Of a stretch of DNA of 64,000 bases, positions 17,382 to 26,601 are shown piece after piece. The position numbers and the translations under genes were made by a program. Source of the stretch: Peterkaempfera podocarpi. GTDB taxonomy: Bacteria > Actinomycetota > Actinomycetes > Streptomycetales > Streptomycetaceae. The stretch's first letter is position 1, and the number at the start of each line of letters is the position of its first letter. The DNA lies in NCBI RefSeq assembly GCF_042466665.1, contig NZ_CP162102.1, positions 8,618,001 through 8,682,000 on the forward strand, given 5' to 3'. Under the pieces are notes generated by a model that saw only the letters and a list, made by a program, of their open reading frames with translations, was not told the origin of the DNA and searched no databases.

Positions 17382-18041
17382 ATGACGACGCCTCTTGCCA
17401 GCAGTGTCTTCGACTCGCTCCGCCTCGACGCCGTACCCGACCAGGAGGCGCTGCGTCGGGTCTACGAACTCCCCGGCGACGCGGCCGTGCGCAAGCAGAT
17501 GACCGAACTCACCGAGCAGACCCGGCGGTTGATCGGCTGCTCATCGCTGGTCCTGATCGCCAGCGCGGACGCCGAGGGCAACTGTGACGTCTCGCCGCGC
17601 GGTGGCCCCGCCGGGTTCGTCGCCGTCCTGGACGCACGGACGGTGGCGATTCCGGACGCGACCGGCAACAAGCGCCTGGACACCCTGCAGAACGTCGTCG
17701 CCACCGGACGGGCCGGGCTGCTGTTCGTCATCCCCGGGCGCACCACCACCCTGCGGGTGAACGGCCGGGCTGTCGTCTCCACCCGTCCGGAGCTGCTGTC
17801 GCAGCTGACCGCCGTAGGCAAGCCGCCGGCCAGCGCGCTGGTGCTGGGGATCGAGGAGGTCTACCCGCACTGCCCGAAGTCGCTGCTGCGCAGCGGGGCC
17901 TGGAAGCCCGAGCAGTGGCTGCCGGCGGACGCCCAGCCGACCTCGGCCGAGGTGACGCTGGCCCAGCTGCGGATGCCGGAGCTGACGATCGCCGACATCG
18001 AGCAGACGGAGGCGGACTCGCTGAAGTACCGGTACGAATAG
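17382..18041 (+). CDS. Pyridoxamine 5'-phosphate oxidase-like flavin protein (MSMEG_1061-type)
   Basis: A 219-residue split-barrel protein. The ATG at 17382 follows a GGTCGGAGAC ribosome site. Features are SSLVLIASADAEGNCDVSPRGGPAGF early (the DVSPRG segment contacts the FMN phosphate in this subgroup), IPDATGNKRLDTLQNVV, and HCPKSLLRSGAW. These match the family often annotated as PPOX-class FMN/F420-dependent enzymes of the MSMEG_1061 type. The reaction is unknown; these bind FMN or F420 and reduce small substrates. Confidence 0.85.
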   Translation: MTTPLASSVFDSLRLDAVPDQEALRRVYELPGDAAVRKQMTELTEQTRRLIGCSSLVLIASADAEGNCDVSPRGGPAGFVAVLDARTVAIPDATGNKRLDTLQNVVATGRAGLLFVIPGRTTTLRVNGRAVVSTRPELLSQLTAVGKPPASALVLGIEEVYPHCPKSLLRSGAWKPEQWLPADAQPTSAEVTLAQLRMPELTIADIEQTEADSLKYRYE

Positions 18042-18451
18042 CAGGCCGACCTGCGATTCCTGAACCGCCGGCCGGCCGAACCCCCGGACCAGCACGCCCC
18101 GAGATCAATCGCGGGACAGCCCGTAAGAGCTCCCGCAGATGGGCGGGGGGAGCGCCGGCAGCGACGCGGACACAGGTCCCGATGGTGACTGCGATGTGAC
18201 ATTCGGTCACCACCGGGACCCGTGCCTGCCCTGCCGTCATGGCGGGTGTGCGTGCAAGATCTCGTTCAGGGCCACACGGCTCGGGATCGGCTTTCAGCCG
18301 GGATGACGCCGGCGAGGCATCCGGATGGGGATGAAGGGCCTGATCCGGCCCACAGTCCGTCTGAGATCGTGACGGCACTGCATGGCCTCAGCTGGGTGCT
18401 GCCCGGACGTGCGTGCGGGTCGCCTCGCAGCGCATGAGATGAGCGACGTAG
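18042..18451. other. Gene-free interval (410 bp)
   Basis: No convincing gene, RNA or hairpin between the PPOX stop and the convergent reductase stop. Open frames on both strands are short and have mixed composition. Confidence 0.5.
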
Positions 18452-19096
18452 TCAGTCGTGTGTTCGGTCGACGACGGGCACGGCCGTGACGGGGTTGTGG
18501 CCCGCGGCGACCAGCCGCATGACGAATCCCGCCACGTCCTCAAGCTGCCGGGCGTGCTCCAGCCCGCCGATCACGGCGGGCACGCCACCGAGGTCGCGGA
18601 TCAGCGCGGCGGCGATGTCGAGCGCCGCGTCGTCGTCGCCGCACATCGCCACGGTTCGCTTCGGTTGCCCCGCCGGCGTCGGCGCCAACCAGCTCGTCCC
18701 TGCGAACAGGTGCAGCGCCTTGACCACGCGGCTGCCTATGGCTCGCTCGGCTATGTGCTGTACCGCCGACCTGGTGGGCGGCTTGAGCAGACCAGAGGCG
18801 TAGTCCACCGCGTTGGTGCAGTCGATCACGGCTTTGCCCGCCAGCGACCCCTTGTCGGCCTCGGCGAGTGCGAGTGCCTGGTCGAGCCCCTCCCACGCCA
18901 CTGCCACGACCACGACATCGCTCGCCCTCGCCACCTGCACGGGGCCGACCGCCTCGACCGCGTCGCCGAGCCGCTCGGCGATCGCCCGAGCATTGTCCTG
19001 TGAACGGCCTCCGACGAGGACGTGATGTCCATGTTGCGTCCACGCCTCCGCCAGGGCCGAGGCCATCACTCCGGTGCCCAGAATTCCGATACGCAC
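18452..19096 (-). CDS. NADPH-dependent F420 reductase-like oxidoreductase
   Basis: The GTG at 19096 (VRIGILGTGVMASALAEAW) was chosen because it puts the Rossmann glycine motif GTGVMA at the very N terminus and has GGGAG just upstream. The 214-residue protein continues with VLVGGRSQDNARAIAERLG (NADP phosphate contact), AVAWEGLDQAL, and VIDCTNAVDY. This is the layout of the F420H2:NADP oxidoreductase/NADPH-dependent reductase family. It is divergent from an HxlR regulator, with a perfect palindrome between them. Confidence 0.85.
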   Translation of the reverse strand: MRIGILGTGVMASALAEAWTQHGHHVLVGGRSQDNARAIAERLGDAVEAVGPVQVARASDVVVVAVAWEGLDQALALAEADKGSLAGKAVIDCTNAVDYASGLLKPPTRSAVQHIAERAIGSRVVKALHLFAGTSWLAPTPAGQPKRTVAMCGDDDAALDIAAALIRDLGGVPAVIGGLEHARQLEDVAGFVMRLVAAGHNPVTAVPVVDRTHD

Positions 19097-19147
19097 GTTG
19101 CGCTCCCATTCCTTGAAGGCCTGATGCCTCGCTACGGTAGGGACCTC

Positions 19148-19169
19148 GGGCCTACCAATCGGTAGGCCC
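19148..19169. promoter_or_regulatory. HxlR operator palindrome
   Basis: GGGCCTACC-AATC-GGTAGGCCC is a perfect 9-bp inverted repeat centred between the divergent reductase and HxlR genes. Additional CGGTAG half-sites flank it (about 19134-19140 and 19175-19180), so several dimers may bind. Confidence 0.75.
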
Positions 19170-19190
19170 GGATCCGGTAGGAAGGGACGC

Positions 19191-19574
19191 GTGAACAACC
19201 ACTGCCCACCCTTCGTCGCGGACTGCGCGGTACGCCTGGCCGCCGACTTGATCGCTCACACCTGGGACCCGGTGGTGTTGATGGCGCTGCGCGCGGGCAA
19301 GCGCCGCCGGATCGACCTGCTGAGTGGCATCGCAGGCGTCAGCGACAAGGTCCTGACCCAGACGCTTCGCCGTCTGCATGCCAACGGCCTGATCGTACGG
19401 ATCGCCACGTCAGCCGACCGCTCCGTGGCGTACGAGCTGTCCGAGTTGGGCGGCAGCCTCGCTGACGGACCGCTGGCTGCCCTCGGCCAGTGGGCGATCG
19501 ATCACGCCGATCAGGTCCTTGCTGCTCAAGAGCACCACAGCACCGGCATCGGCAATCGAGCAGCGCTCGGATAA
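19191..19574 (+). CDS. HxlR-family transcriptional regulator
   Basis: A 127-residue winged-helix protein starting (GTG) with NNHCPPFVADCAVRLAADL, which keeps the single N-terminal Cys of redox- or aldehyde-sensing HxlR proteins (as in HypR or HxlR). It continues with WDPVVLMALRAGKRR, LLSGIAGVSDKVLTQTLRRL and LSELGGSLADGPLAALGQWA. It is divergent from the F420 reductase-like gene and lies next to the operator. It likely controls both genes. Confidence 0.9.
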   Translation: MNNHCPPFVADCAVRLAADLIAHTWDPVVLMALRAGKRRRIDLLSGIAGVSDKVLTQTLRRLHANGLIVRIATSADRSVAYELSELGGSLADGPLAALGQWAIDHADQVLAAQEHHSTGIGNRAALG

Positions 19575-19720
19575 GAGGTCCTGGAGGCCCCTGTCTCCGT
19601 TGTGGTCGGTGATCGCGTCCTGTTCAAGGCACTGATGATCGGCGGCCACACGTTCACCGTCCGACGTCATCAACACGACCTGGACGGTCTCCCCGGTGGT
19701 GCCGCGGGTCGACCATCTCT

Positions 19721-19905
19721 TCATTCGCCGTACCGCGCTTGCCGGGCTGGTTCTGGTGCGAGGGTTCGCTGGTATGGGATTCCGAGGTCGACAGCGCGGC
19801 GTGACCGACGGTCGATCTGGGCGAGGAGGTTGTCGCGGATCTCCACGATGCGGGCCCGTTGCGCGGGGTCGGGCCAGTGCATCGGACACCGCAGGCGAGC
19901 TTCTC
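19721..19905 (-). pseudogene. C-terminal tail of an integrase/transposase-like protein
   Basis: The minus strand encodes ARLRCPMHWPDPAQRARIVE followed by IRDNLLAQIDRRSRRA and a stop. The RCPM-x-x-PDPAQ...IRDNL pattern resembles the tail of common Streptomyces phage-type integrase/transposase proteins. No catalytic domain is present. The surrounding 19575-20247 interval (about 670 bp) holds no intact gene that I can support. Confidence 0.35.
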
Positions 19906-20247
19906 TGAACTACGTCAGCCTGGTCGGGTTCTGATCAGCACGTATTGTCAAGTGACGACCTCCACGGAAGCGGGCCGGGGGAACGGCATCATTCCCATCC
20001 CAAGGGCCAGTCCAGGTCTCGTTGCCCTGCAGCCTCGATCTCAAGGCGCCGGGGAACACGCCATGCGCACCATCGAGCGCCTTCCACGGGGCGGTCGGGC
20101 CATGGAATCGTCGCGCGGCGATAGCGCGCGTCGATTCCATCACGATGCCGCGCCAACCGGCGTCGCGTGATATCGGCGACTCCATCGACCTCGGCCAGGC
20201 GCGCATGGATGAGGTATTCGGCAAGAGCAGGGCTGCGGTGGTGGCCG

Positions 20248-20559
20248 TCAAGCTGTCCAGTACCGGTATGCCTCCACCCATTGCCATCCTTCGGGAAGCG
20301 GCGAGGGAGTCGGCAGGTCGAGAATGCCGACGGCTTGGCGGTGCCGGCCACTGCGGCACACAGCAACGATGCCGCTGCCCGGTCGCAGGTCGACGGCGAT
20401 GACGCTCACGGTGATGCCCAGGACGGTGGTGTCGAACGGCAGAGCCAGGCAGTCGGCGATCACCGTGTGGAAGGCGTCGAGTTGTTCGTGCTCGCCGTAG
20501 GCGTCCACCGTAGCTTCTGCGACCAGCGCGTCGAGTTCGGCGGAAGTGGGTCTCTTCAT
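20248..20559 (-). CDS. Small CcbP-like (calcium-binding) protein
   Basis: A 103-residue acidic protein: ELDALVAEATVDAYGEHEQLDAFHTVIADCLALPF, then ETTVLG-like and GSGIVAVCRSGRHRQAVGILDLP, ending WVEAYRYW. This pattern resembles the small calcium-binding CcbP-type proteins seen in many actinomycetes, so the name is by resemblance only. The ATG overlaps the upstream gene's stop (ATGA), so it is coupled to the 402-residue protein. Confidence 0.7.
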   Translation of the reverse strand: MKRPTSAELDALVAEATVDAYGEHEQLDAFHTVIADCLALPFDTTVLGITVSVIAVDLRPGSGIVAVCRSGRHRQAVGILDLPTPSPLPEGWQWVEAYRYWTA

Positions 20560-21764
20560 GGGCGTTGCCGCCGCCCGGTACGCAGGAGTTGGGCGAGGCG
20601 ACTGCCGACCGGGCTGATGCTCGGCCAGGGCTCCTGCTGGAAATGAGCCTTCTTCCGGCGCTGGAGAAGCGCCTCGCCGTGGCTGCTCCAGGTGAACGAC
20701 GGCTTGCGCAGCAGCTTGCGGAAGACGGCATCGGCGCCCTCGGGATGCCGCTCGGCGAGCCTGCGGATCACCGCCGGGGAGACGGAGTCGTCGTCCAGGT
20801 ACTTCCGTAGCCGGGCCATACGATCGCGGTTACCTGCCCTGTCAGGAGCGGCGAACAGTTCGTCGAGCGCCCCGAAGTCGGCGTAGTAGGCGAGCCCTTC
20901 GTCCGCGTCGTAGAGCACGCCGACCGTCTCTGCCGCACAGAGTTCTGCGGGTAGCTGACTCAGTTCGTCGAGGGTGGGGCCGTGGGCCGCGGCATCGGCG
21001 GTCCGGTCCGGTGGGAGCCCGGCGGCGACTTTCTCCTGCCGGAGGCGGTGGTATTCGTACAGCCGCGCCTGGGCCTCCTGGGGCTCCAGGACGAGGAGGT
21101 CGGTGCCGAAGAGTTCGACGAAATCGGCGCGTGCCTCGGCCTGCATCTCATGAGCGAGCCGTACCAGCTCGGGGTTGCGGCGCAGCAGGCGTGGGTGGGC
21201 GGTCAGGGTTTCGAGGGCGGCTTGGGCGAGCTCGGGGCCCGCGGAGGGGCGGTAGGTGGCCAGGTTGCCGCTGATAAGCCAGGCGTCGGTGGCCGGATGG
21301 ACGGGGACGAGTCTGGCCACGACGAACATCCCGGTGCGCAGCTTGCGCAGCGCGCGGCGCCCCATGTTCGAGTGGGTCGGGTAGGTCAGGTCGTCGAGCA
21401 GGTTGTGCAGGACGACGGCGTCGTTGTCCCAGCCGTGGACCTCGAAGATCCCTTCGACGACGTCACGCCAGCCGAGCACCATCGCGCGCTCGTCCTCGGA
21501 CAGTGCGGGTCGGCGTTCGGCAACGAAGCGTTCCACGACGGTGGACCCGTCCGGCAGCCGATGCTCCAGCGTGAAGTGGTCGACGACGGCGATGAACGTC
21601 TGCTCGTCGAGGAAACCGTGCTCGTCGGCGGCGTCATCCAGTCGTGCCTCGAGTCTTCGGGAGAAACGCGAGCTCTGCGCGAAGGCCACGAGCTCTCCCT
21701 TGAGGTCGCCGGCGCGGGCGACGAGTTGTCCGATGTGTGGCGCAGTTACTCCGTCGGTTTCCAC
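20556..21764 (-). CDS. Conserved hypothetical protein, 402 aa
   Basis: Starts at GTG 21764. The protein is mostly helical and soluble, with segments such as DEQTFIAVVDHFTLEHRLPDGSTVVERFV, then WDNDAVVLHNLLDDLTYPTHSNMG and RLRKYLDDDSVSPAVIRRLAERHPEGADAVF. The C terminus is basic (LLRKPSFTWSSHGEALLQRRKKAH). I do not recognise a catalytic motif. It is coupled to the small CcbP-like gene and lies 59 bp below the 442-residue hypothetical gene, suggesting a three-gene unit of unknown role. Confidence 0.75.
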   Translation of the reverse strand: METDGVTAPHIGQLVARAGDLKGELVAFAQSSRFSRRLEARLDDAADEHGFLDEQTFIAVVDHFTLEHRLPDGSTVVERFVAERRPALSEDERAMVLGWRDVVEGIFEVHGWDNDAVVLHNLLDDLTYPTHSNMGRRALRKLRTGMFVVARLVPVHPATDAWLISGNLATYRPSAGPELAQAALETLTAHPRLLRRNPELVRLAHEMQAEARADFVELFGTDLLVLEPQEAQARLYEYHRLRQEKVAAGLPPDRTADAAAHGPTLDELSQLPAELCAAETVGVLYDADEGLAYYADFGALDELFAAPDRAGNRDRMARLRKYLDDDSVSPAVIRRLAERHPEGADAVFRKLLRKPSFTWSSHGEALLQRRKKAHFQQEPWPSISPVGSRLAQLLRTGRRQRP

Positions 21765-21823
21765 AGCTCGCCTGTCGTTGTGTCCGGTGCGGGTGTCGGT
21801 GCCAGGGGTGGCCGGTGTGCCGG

Positions 21824-23101
21824 TCAGGTGTCTTGGCTGTCGAGGGGCGTGCTGAGGCGGTGGGCCAGTTGCTCGGCGTTCAGTGCGCGCAGGGCCGCGT
21901 CAACGGCGTTGCGGTCACGGGGATCGACACCGCGCGCGGTGAGGGCGGCGGCCGCCTGCTTGGCAGGCCCCCATGCCGAGCTGTCGTCGAAGGCAGCCCG
22001 GAAGCCGGGCATGTGGGTTTTGACCGCCGCGGCGACAGGGGTGATCCACTTCGGTGCCACGCCGCGTTCGGTGAGGGCGAACCGGACCCACTGTTCCAGG
22101 GCGTCTGGCAGCAGTCGGCGTTGGTCGCGGTCGAGTACGGCCTTGCGGGGCAGCCAGTCACCGAGGAAGATCGCGACCTGGCTCGGACTCCAGGCGAGCG
22201 GGCCGCGGCTGAGGTAGTTCTCCCCGTAATCGAGGAACAACTCGCCCAGTGACCTGAGGACGTCCGTGTCGCCCTGCTCGGTGGCCCGGACCCCGGATGC
22301 CGTGAAGGAGTCGAGCAACCGCTCACGCTCGCCGGTGTCCAGCGGCTGGTGGTCAGGCCAGTCGGGCAGGTGGTCCCGGCTGCGGGCCCAGGCCAGCGCC
22401 CGCAACTCGATGAAGTCCGGGTCGTCCTGTCGGGGCCAGGTCATGTCGGTCACCCGCAGCCCGGCTGCGAGATCCGAGAGAGTGTCCTCCACCGGCTGCT
22501 CGGTCAGTGGCATCGGGACCGCATCGGGCTCGTGCATGTCCTCCCAGGCGAGCGCGGCATTGGGAGCCAGCAGCGCCAGCTTCCCGAGTAGGGTGCCGCC
22601 GACCTCGTCGACCTGCACCATCAGGGTGTGCGGGACCGGGCCGTCGTACGCGATGAACAGCACCCGCTCGCTGTCCCACACATCCACCGCGCACCAGGCA
22701 CGCACCGCGCGGTGCTCCGGTTCCCCGAACCAGGTAGGCAACGGCTGTGATTCGGCGAGGATCTCCACCGTGCCGCGGAGCATCGACCGGCTCCTCCCTG
22801 GGGTGACCCGCTCAAGGGCGGCCACCGCGGCAAGACCGGACGCCGAGGGCCTCGTCGAGGCCCGACCCGCCACCTCCAGGCAGAGCGTCTCTTCCGGCTC
22901 ACGTTCCGTCATGCCGGCGGCAGACCAGGCCGCGCCCAGGACGCCGCTTGCCCACACCTCCGCCTGCAGCACGTCGCCCGTGCTTACGTGCAGGGCGCGG
23001 GCCTCAGGCAGCACACGGTCCGACAGACGCTGCGGACCCGGAGCACGACGCACCGGCTTCTTGGCGCCGCTGGGCTTCCGGCGGCCTCGGCTCTTCGGCA
23101 T
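21824..23101 (-). CDS. Conserved hypothetical protein, about 425 aa
   Basis: The ATG at 23101 (MPKSRGRRKPSGAKKPVRRA) gives a basic tail followed by a two-part protein. The first part is WFGEPEHRAVRAWCAVDVWDSERVLFIAYDGPVPHTLMVQV, read in pieces. The second is FLDYGENYLSRGPLAWSPSQVAIFLGDWLPRK, then LLPDALEQWVRFAL. The second part resembles a helical domain seen in hypothetical actinomycete proteins with an N-terminal SEC-C-like or plasmid-type region, but I cannot name it. It is probably in one transcript with the two genes below it. Confidence 0.75.
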   Translation of the reverse strand: MPKSRGRRKPSGAKKPVRRAPGPQRLSDRVLPEARALHVSTGDVLQAEVWASGVLGAAWSAAGMTEREPEETLCLEVAGRASTRPSASGLAAVAALERVTPGRSRSMLRGTVEILAESQPLPTWFGEPEHRAVRAWCAVDVWDSERVLFIAYDGPVPHTLMVQVDEVGGTLLGKLALLAPNAALAWEDMHEPDAVPMPLTEQPVEDTLSDLAAGLRVTDMTWPRQDDPDFIELRALAWARSRDHLPDWPDHQPLDTGERERLLDSFTASGVRATEQGDTDVLRSLGELFLDYGENYLSRGPLAWSPSQVAIFLGDWLPRKAVLDRDQRRLLPDALEQWVRFALTERGVAPKWITPVAAAVKTHMPGFRAAFDDSSAWGPAKQAAAALTARGVDPRDRNAVDAALRALNAEQLAHRLSTPLDSQDT

Positions 23102-23485
23102 GCGGGCAGTCTGGCAGAGTCGAACGAGGCGGGGGCCCATGCGGCTGGACATACCCCCTGTCGGGTGGTGCCCGGAGGGTACGCGCCCCTGGCCAGCGGT
23201 AGTGCGTGCAGCTTGCGATCCTGTCCTGGGATGCCCACGATGAGCGGTCCTGTTCTGGTGCGGCGGCGATGGAGCCGGCCGACATTGCCCGCGTCCTCGA
23301 GGTCTACGCCCAGCGTGGCATCACCCCGCGCGGCAGCACGGCCGTGTCGCGCCTGGAGCAGATGACGGCGCTTCGCCCGCCGTGAGCTGCCCCGCATTTA
23401 GCCCTCGACTTCACCGCCGACATGTTCAACCAGAGCGTCTGCGTCGGGCCGGCCGGCTGATCACTTCGGCAGGTACCAGGGGCTG
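23102..23485. other. Gene-free interval (384 bp)
   Basis: No intact gene. On the plus strand a frame from about 23207 to 23385 reads MEPADIARVLEVYAQRGITP in its middle. It looks protein-like but has no ribosome site, a GTG start directly after a stop, and only about 58 codons. It may be a remnant. Confidence 0.4.
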
Positions 23486-24319
23486 TCAGCGCAGCCCGGC
23501 GAAGAGGTCGTTCTCGGGCACGGCCGCGCCGGTGGTGTCCCGGACCCGGACGAAGGTCTCCACGCCCATCAGTTGCGTGAACCTCTCCCTGCCCATCCTC
23601 AGGAAGAAGATGTTCTCGCCCTGGCTGGCGTGCGCGGCCAGGGCGTCGAACTTCTGACCGCCGAACTCGGTGGTGTCCACCCAGGTGGTGATTTCCTCGT
23701 CCGGGAGTCCGATTGCGGGGATCGCGGCGGCCTCGGCCGGATCCGGCTCCTCCCAGTCCGCGCCGAACTCGCGCATGACCTCCCCGAACCGCTGCATCAT
23801 CGAGCGCGGTGCCGTCGTCCAGTACACCTTCGGCGTCATCTCGGTCATCGCCAGCGCCGCCATCGTGATGCGGTTCGCCTGGATGTGGTCGGGGTGGCCG
23901 TAGAACCCGTTCTCGTCGTAGGTCACGACCACATCGGGCTCGTAGCGCCGCAGGAGCTCGGCGAGACGGGCTGCGCCCTCCTCCACAGGCGTGTGCCAGA
24001 AGGACCCGGGGGCGTCGTTGGCCGGCCAGCCCATCATCCCGGAGTCGGCGTAACCCAACATCTCCAGGTGGCTGACCTTCAAGACTTCGCAGCTCGCTTT
24101 GAGTTCTTGAAGCCGCATCGCGGCCACGGCCTGCGGATCGTGCCCCGGCTCGCCAGGCTTGACACCCCCCGCCCCGTCCCCGCAACCGCCGTCGGTACAC
24201 GTGACGAGAACCGTGCGCATGCCCTCCCGCGCATAGCGCGCGAGGACACCTCCTGTTCCCGTGGCCTCGTCGTCGGGATGGGCGTGCACCGCCATCAGCG
24301 TCAAGGGCCGGTGGTCCAT
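23486..24319 (-). CDS. PIG-L family deacetylase
   Basis: A 277-residue zinc hydrolase starting MDHRPLTLMAVHAHPDDEAT. AHPDDE supplies two zinc ligands and the catalytic Asp; the third zinc ligand is in YGHPDHIQANRI. GGAGG lies six bases before the ATG. The family removes N-acetyl or N-acyl groups from GlcNAc-type sugars, and includes MshB and the mycothiol conjugate amidase Mca. This protein is shorter at the N terminus than Mca, and the substrate cannot be decided from sequence. Confidence 0.9.
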   Translation of the reverse strand: MDHRPLTLMAVHAHPDDEATGTGGVLARYAREGMRTVLVTCTDGGCGDGAGGVKPGEPGHDPQAVAAMRLQELKASCEVLKVSHLEMLGYADSGMMGWPANDAPGSFWHTPVEEGAARLAELLRRYEPDVVVTYDENGFYGHPDHIQANRITMAALAMTEMTPKVYWTTAPRSMMQRFGEVMREFGADWEEPDPAEAAAIPAIGLPDEEITTWVDTTEFGGQKFDALAAHASQGENIFFLRMGRERFTQLMGVETFVRVRDTTGAAVPENDLFAGLR

Positions 24320-24698
24320 CTCAGTCCTCCGATGCAAAAAGTGCCGAACCGAATCTGCGGCACACGGGCAGTGCGCCGCTCGAACAGCCATCGTCGCCGG
24401 TAAGCAGTGGGGCGGTCCTCGACTGGTAGAGCATGCCCAGCCGATCCTATCCACACTGCACAAGGTGACCCGCACGCTACTCTCCCTCCCATCTGCGTTG
24501 TTCCGCGGTGATACGGCGAAGGACCCTGAGCCCTGCAGGCCGAGCGGGGCCGCCATTGGGAGACCCCGCCCAGCCACCCGTTCCGTGCCCGAGGAACACC
24601 GGACGTCGGGGAGGGCGGCTTCGAGCGCCCCGACGGGTTCGGCCTGACCGCCCACTGACGGGGCCACCTCACTGCCTACGTCGCCGCAGGTTGCGGCT
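24320..24698. other. Gene-free interval (379 bp)
   Basis: No gene that I can support. It must contain the promoter of the leftward deacetylase, but no clear -35/-10 pair stands out. Confidence 0.45.
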
Positions 24699-26159
24699 TC
24701 AGGCCTCCGTCCGAGTCTCTCCGGCACTGCTCGCCGTACCGCCTGACCGCCTGGACGCGGCGCGGGTCCTCGAAGGCTCGACAGGTCCGCCGGACGGCGA
24801 CGGGCGGGTGTCACCGGCGGTACCGCTGGAATCGGTCGGCCTGGCGGTGCCCATGCTGCTGTCACCGGCATGGGACATCGAGCTGCCGGCTCCCGAGGGG
24901 CTGCGCTGCAGGATCGTGGAGACGGCGGCGGCCGTGCTCGAGCGGCGCCTGCCGGTGGGGACATCGGGCCGGGCGGGGACCGGCGACCTCAGCAGCAGTC
25001 CGGCGGACAGGGTCGCCAGCAGCGCGAGAGCGGCGAGGACCCCAAAGCCGTAGCGCGTGTCACTGTGGTCGGTGACCGTCGCGACAAGGAACATCACCCC
25101 GACCGTAGCCGCCAGCCCGCCACCATTTGCGAGCCCGAAGGCCCTGCCCACCGAGGCATCGTCGGCCGAGGCCATCAGCATGGTGCGGGAGGCGATCCGG
25201 GCTTGCCCGAAGAAGAACGCACCCACGGGCACCCCGACGACATATCCGGCGATCCCGAACTGACTCTGCAACACCAGGCCGACACTGCAGAGCAGAAAGC
25301 CTGCGACGGCGATCCGGAGGTCTGGACGGCGTCTGCTGACGATCCGGTAGGCACCGGTGGATACGAGGAAACCGAGACACCCGAGGGCGTCCACGGCACC
25401 GAACGTCGCGGCACCCAGGTGAAGTTCACCGATCACGGCGGTGGGCAGCAGGGCGTTGAAGACCGTGACGACCACACTCCCCTGAGCGTAGAGCAGGATG
25501 AAGCTGCGCATCCGCAGCGGCCCGCGCACAACCGCCCGGGCCGGCGCCTGTTCCCCGGCGACGGTGACTGTCGGCACCCCGCCCGGGCGACGCCCCACGG
25601 CAGCGACGCAGAGCGCCGAGACCAGGAAAGTCCCGGCATTGAACACCAGCAGCGGCACGGCACCGAACGCCTGGACGCACAGCCCGCCGATAGTCGCCGA
25701 CAGCAGCATCCCCGCCTGGGTTCCCATCTCGTAGCGGGCATTGAACCGCCCCAGCCGCTCCGCCTGAATCCGTTCCTTGATCAGCGCGGAGCTGGCGGGA
25801 AAAAACAGTGCACCGACCACGGCGAGCGCCAGATTGGCGCCGTAGATCCCGGATCCCGGGGCACCACCACAGGCCAGCCACAGCGGCAGTCCGAGGGCCA
25901 GCGCCGCGCTGGTGACATCGCAGCCGATCCACAGGGCCCGCCGGTCGAAGCGGTCGGCGAGCCGGCCGGAGTACGGCGACAGCAGCGCCTGGGGCCCGGC
26001 GACCGCGATGAACAGCCAGCCCACGGCCAACATGGTCCGCTGCTCCCTGATCATGAGCAACGCGGCGACGATGAGCTGGACGTTATTGCCGAGAGCGGTG
26101 GCAAACGCAGCGGACACAAACAGCCGCTCGGTGCGGCGGGAGTGGTGGCTGAGGATCAT
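24699..26159 (-). CDS. MFS transporter
   Basis: A 486-residue protein starting MILSHHSRRTERLFVSAAFA with about 12 membrane helices. The conserved loop after helix 2 reads SPYSGRLADRFDRRALWIGCDV and the central linker RPGGVPTVTVAGEQAPARAV. It resembles MFS drug-efflux permeases of the type with FNARYEMGTQAGMLLSATIGG. The C-terminal 90 residues are a Ser/Thr/Arg-rich cytoplasmic tail, unusual in length. A perfect palindrome lies about 22 bp upstream of the start and may be its operator. Confidence 0.88.
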   Translation of the reverse strand: MILSHHSRRTERLFVSAAFATALGNNVQLIVAALLMIREQRTMLAVGWLFIAVAGPQALLSPYSGRLADRFDRRALWIGCDVTSAALALGLPLWLACGGAPGSGIYGANLALAVVGALFFPASSALIKERIQAERLGRFNARYEMGTQAGMLLSATIGGLCVQAFGAVPLLVFNAGTFLVSALCVAAVGRRPGGVPTVTVAGEQAPARAVVRGPLRMRSFILLYAQGSVVVTVFNALLPTAVIGELHLGAATFGAVDALGCLGFLVSTGAYRIVSRRRPDLRIAVAGFLLCSVGLVLQSQFGIAGYVVGVPVGAFFFGQARIASRTMLMASADDASVGRAFGLANGGGLAATVGVMFLVATVTDHSDTRYGFGVLAALALLATLSAGLLLRSPVPARPDVPTGRRRSSTAAAVSTILQRSPSGAGSSMSHAGDSSMGTARPTDSSGTAGDTRPSPSGGPVEPSRTRAASRRSGGTASSAGETRTEA

Positions 26160-26180
26160 GGCACCACTATCCGGAAGTCC

Positions 26181-26199
26181 GCTGACATCTTGTGTCAGC
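26181..26199. promoter_or_regulatory. Palindrome upstream of the MFS gene
   Basis: GCTGACA-TCTTG-TGTCAGC is a perfect 7-bp inverted repeat, 22-40 bp upstream of the MFS start. The position fits an operator, but no regulator gene is adjacent, so the cognate protein is unknown. Confidence 0.5.
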
Positions 26200-26601
26200 G
26201 AAGTTCTCGCACAACAGCCCCCGTTGGGCGACGGCATCTTCACCGTGGCTCGGGTGATGTCCCGCCTGGAGCCCACGGCTCTCACGCCGCGGCTTGGGAT
26301 GCCTGTCGAGGCGGCTGTTCATCTCCCGCTCGAACCGTCCGGACGGGCTCACAGGAACGTTGGGGCGGTGCCTTGCCGGCTGGAACAGCAGCTTTGTCGG
26401 CGACGGGTGAATCGAGGTTCTGGATCACTTTCCGTGCCAGAGCCACGGAGCGTCACCGGAACCGCGATCACGAACGGCTGTGGCTGCTGTACCCGCCTCA
26501 TGGACAGCCAGAGCAATCGGTTGTCCATGAGCGCCGCCCCAAGGCAGAATGAGCGTGTGGCAACGTGAAGAGCACCGGCTGGCCGGAAGTCATGGCGCAA
26601 G
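26200..26601. other. Gene-free interval (402 bp)
   Basis: No gene that I can support lies between the MFS control region and the small cysteine-rich gene. Short frames on both strands have no ribosome sites and no protein-like segments. Confidence 0.45.

Noticed and set aside
23207..23385. Plus-strand frame with MEPADIARVLEVYAQRGITP
   Set aside because: Protein-like but only about 58 codons, begins right after a stop, has no ribosome site. Mentioned under the interval instead.
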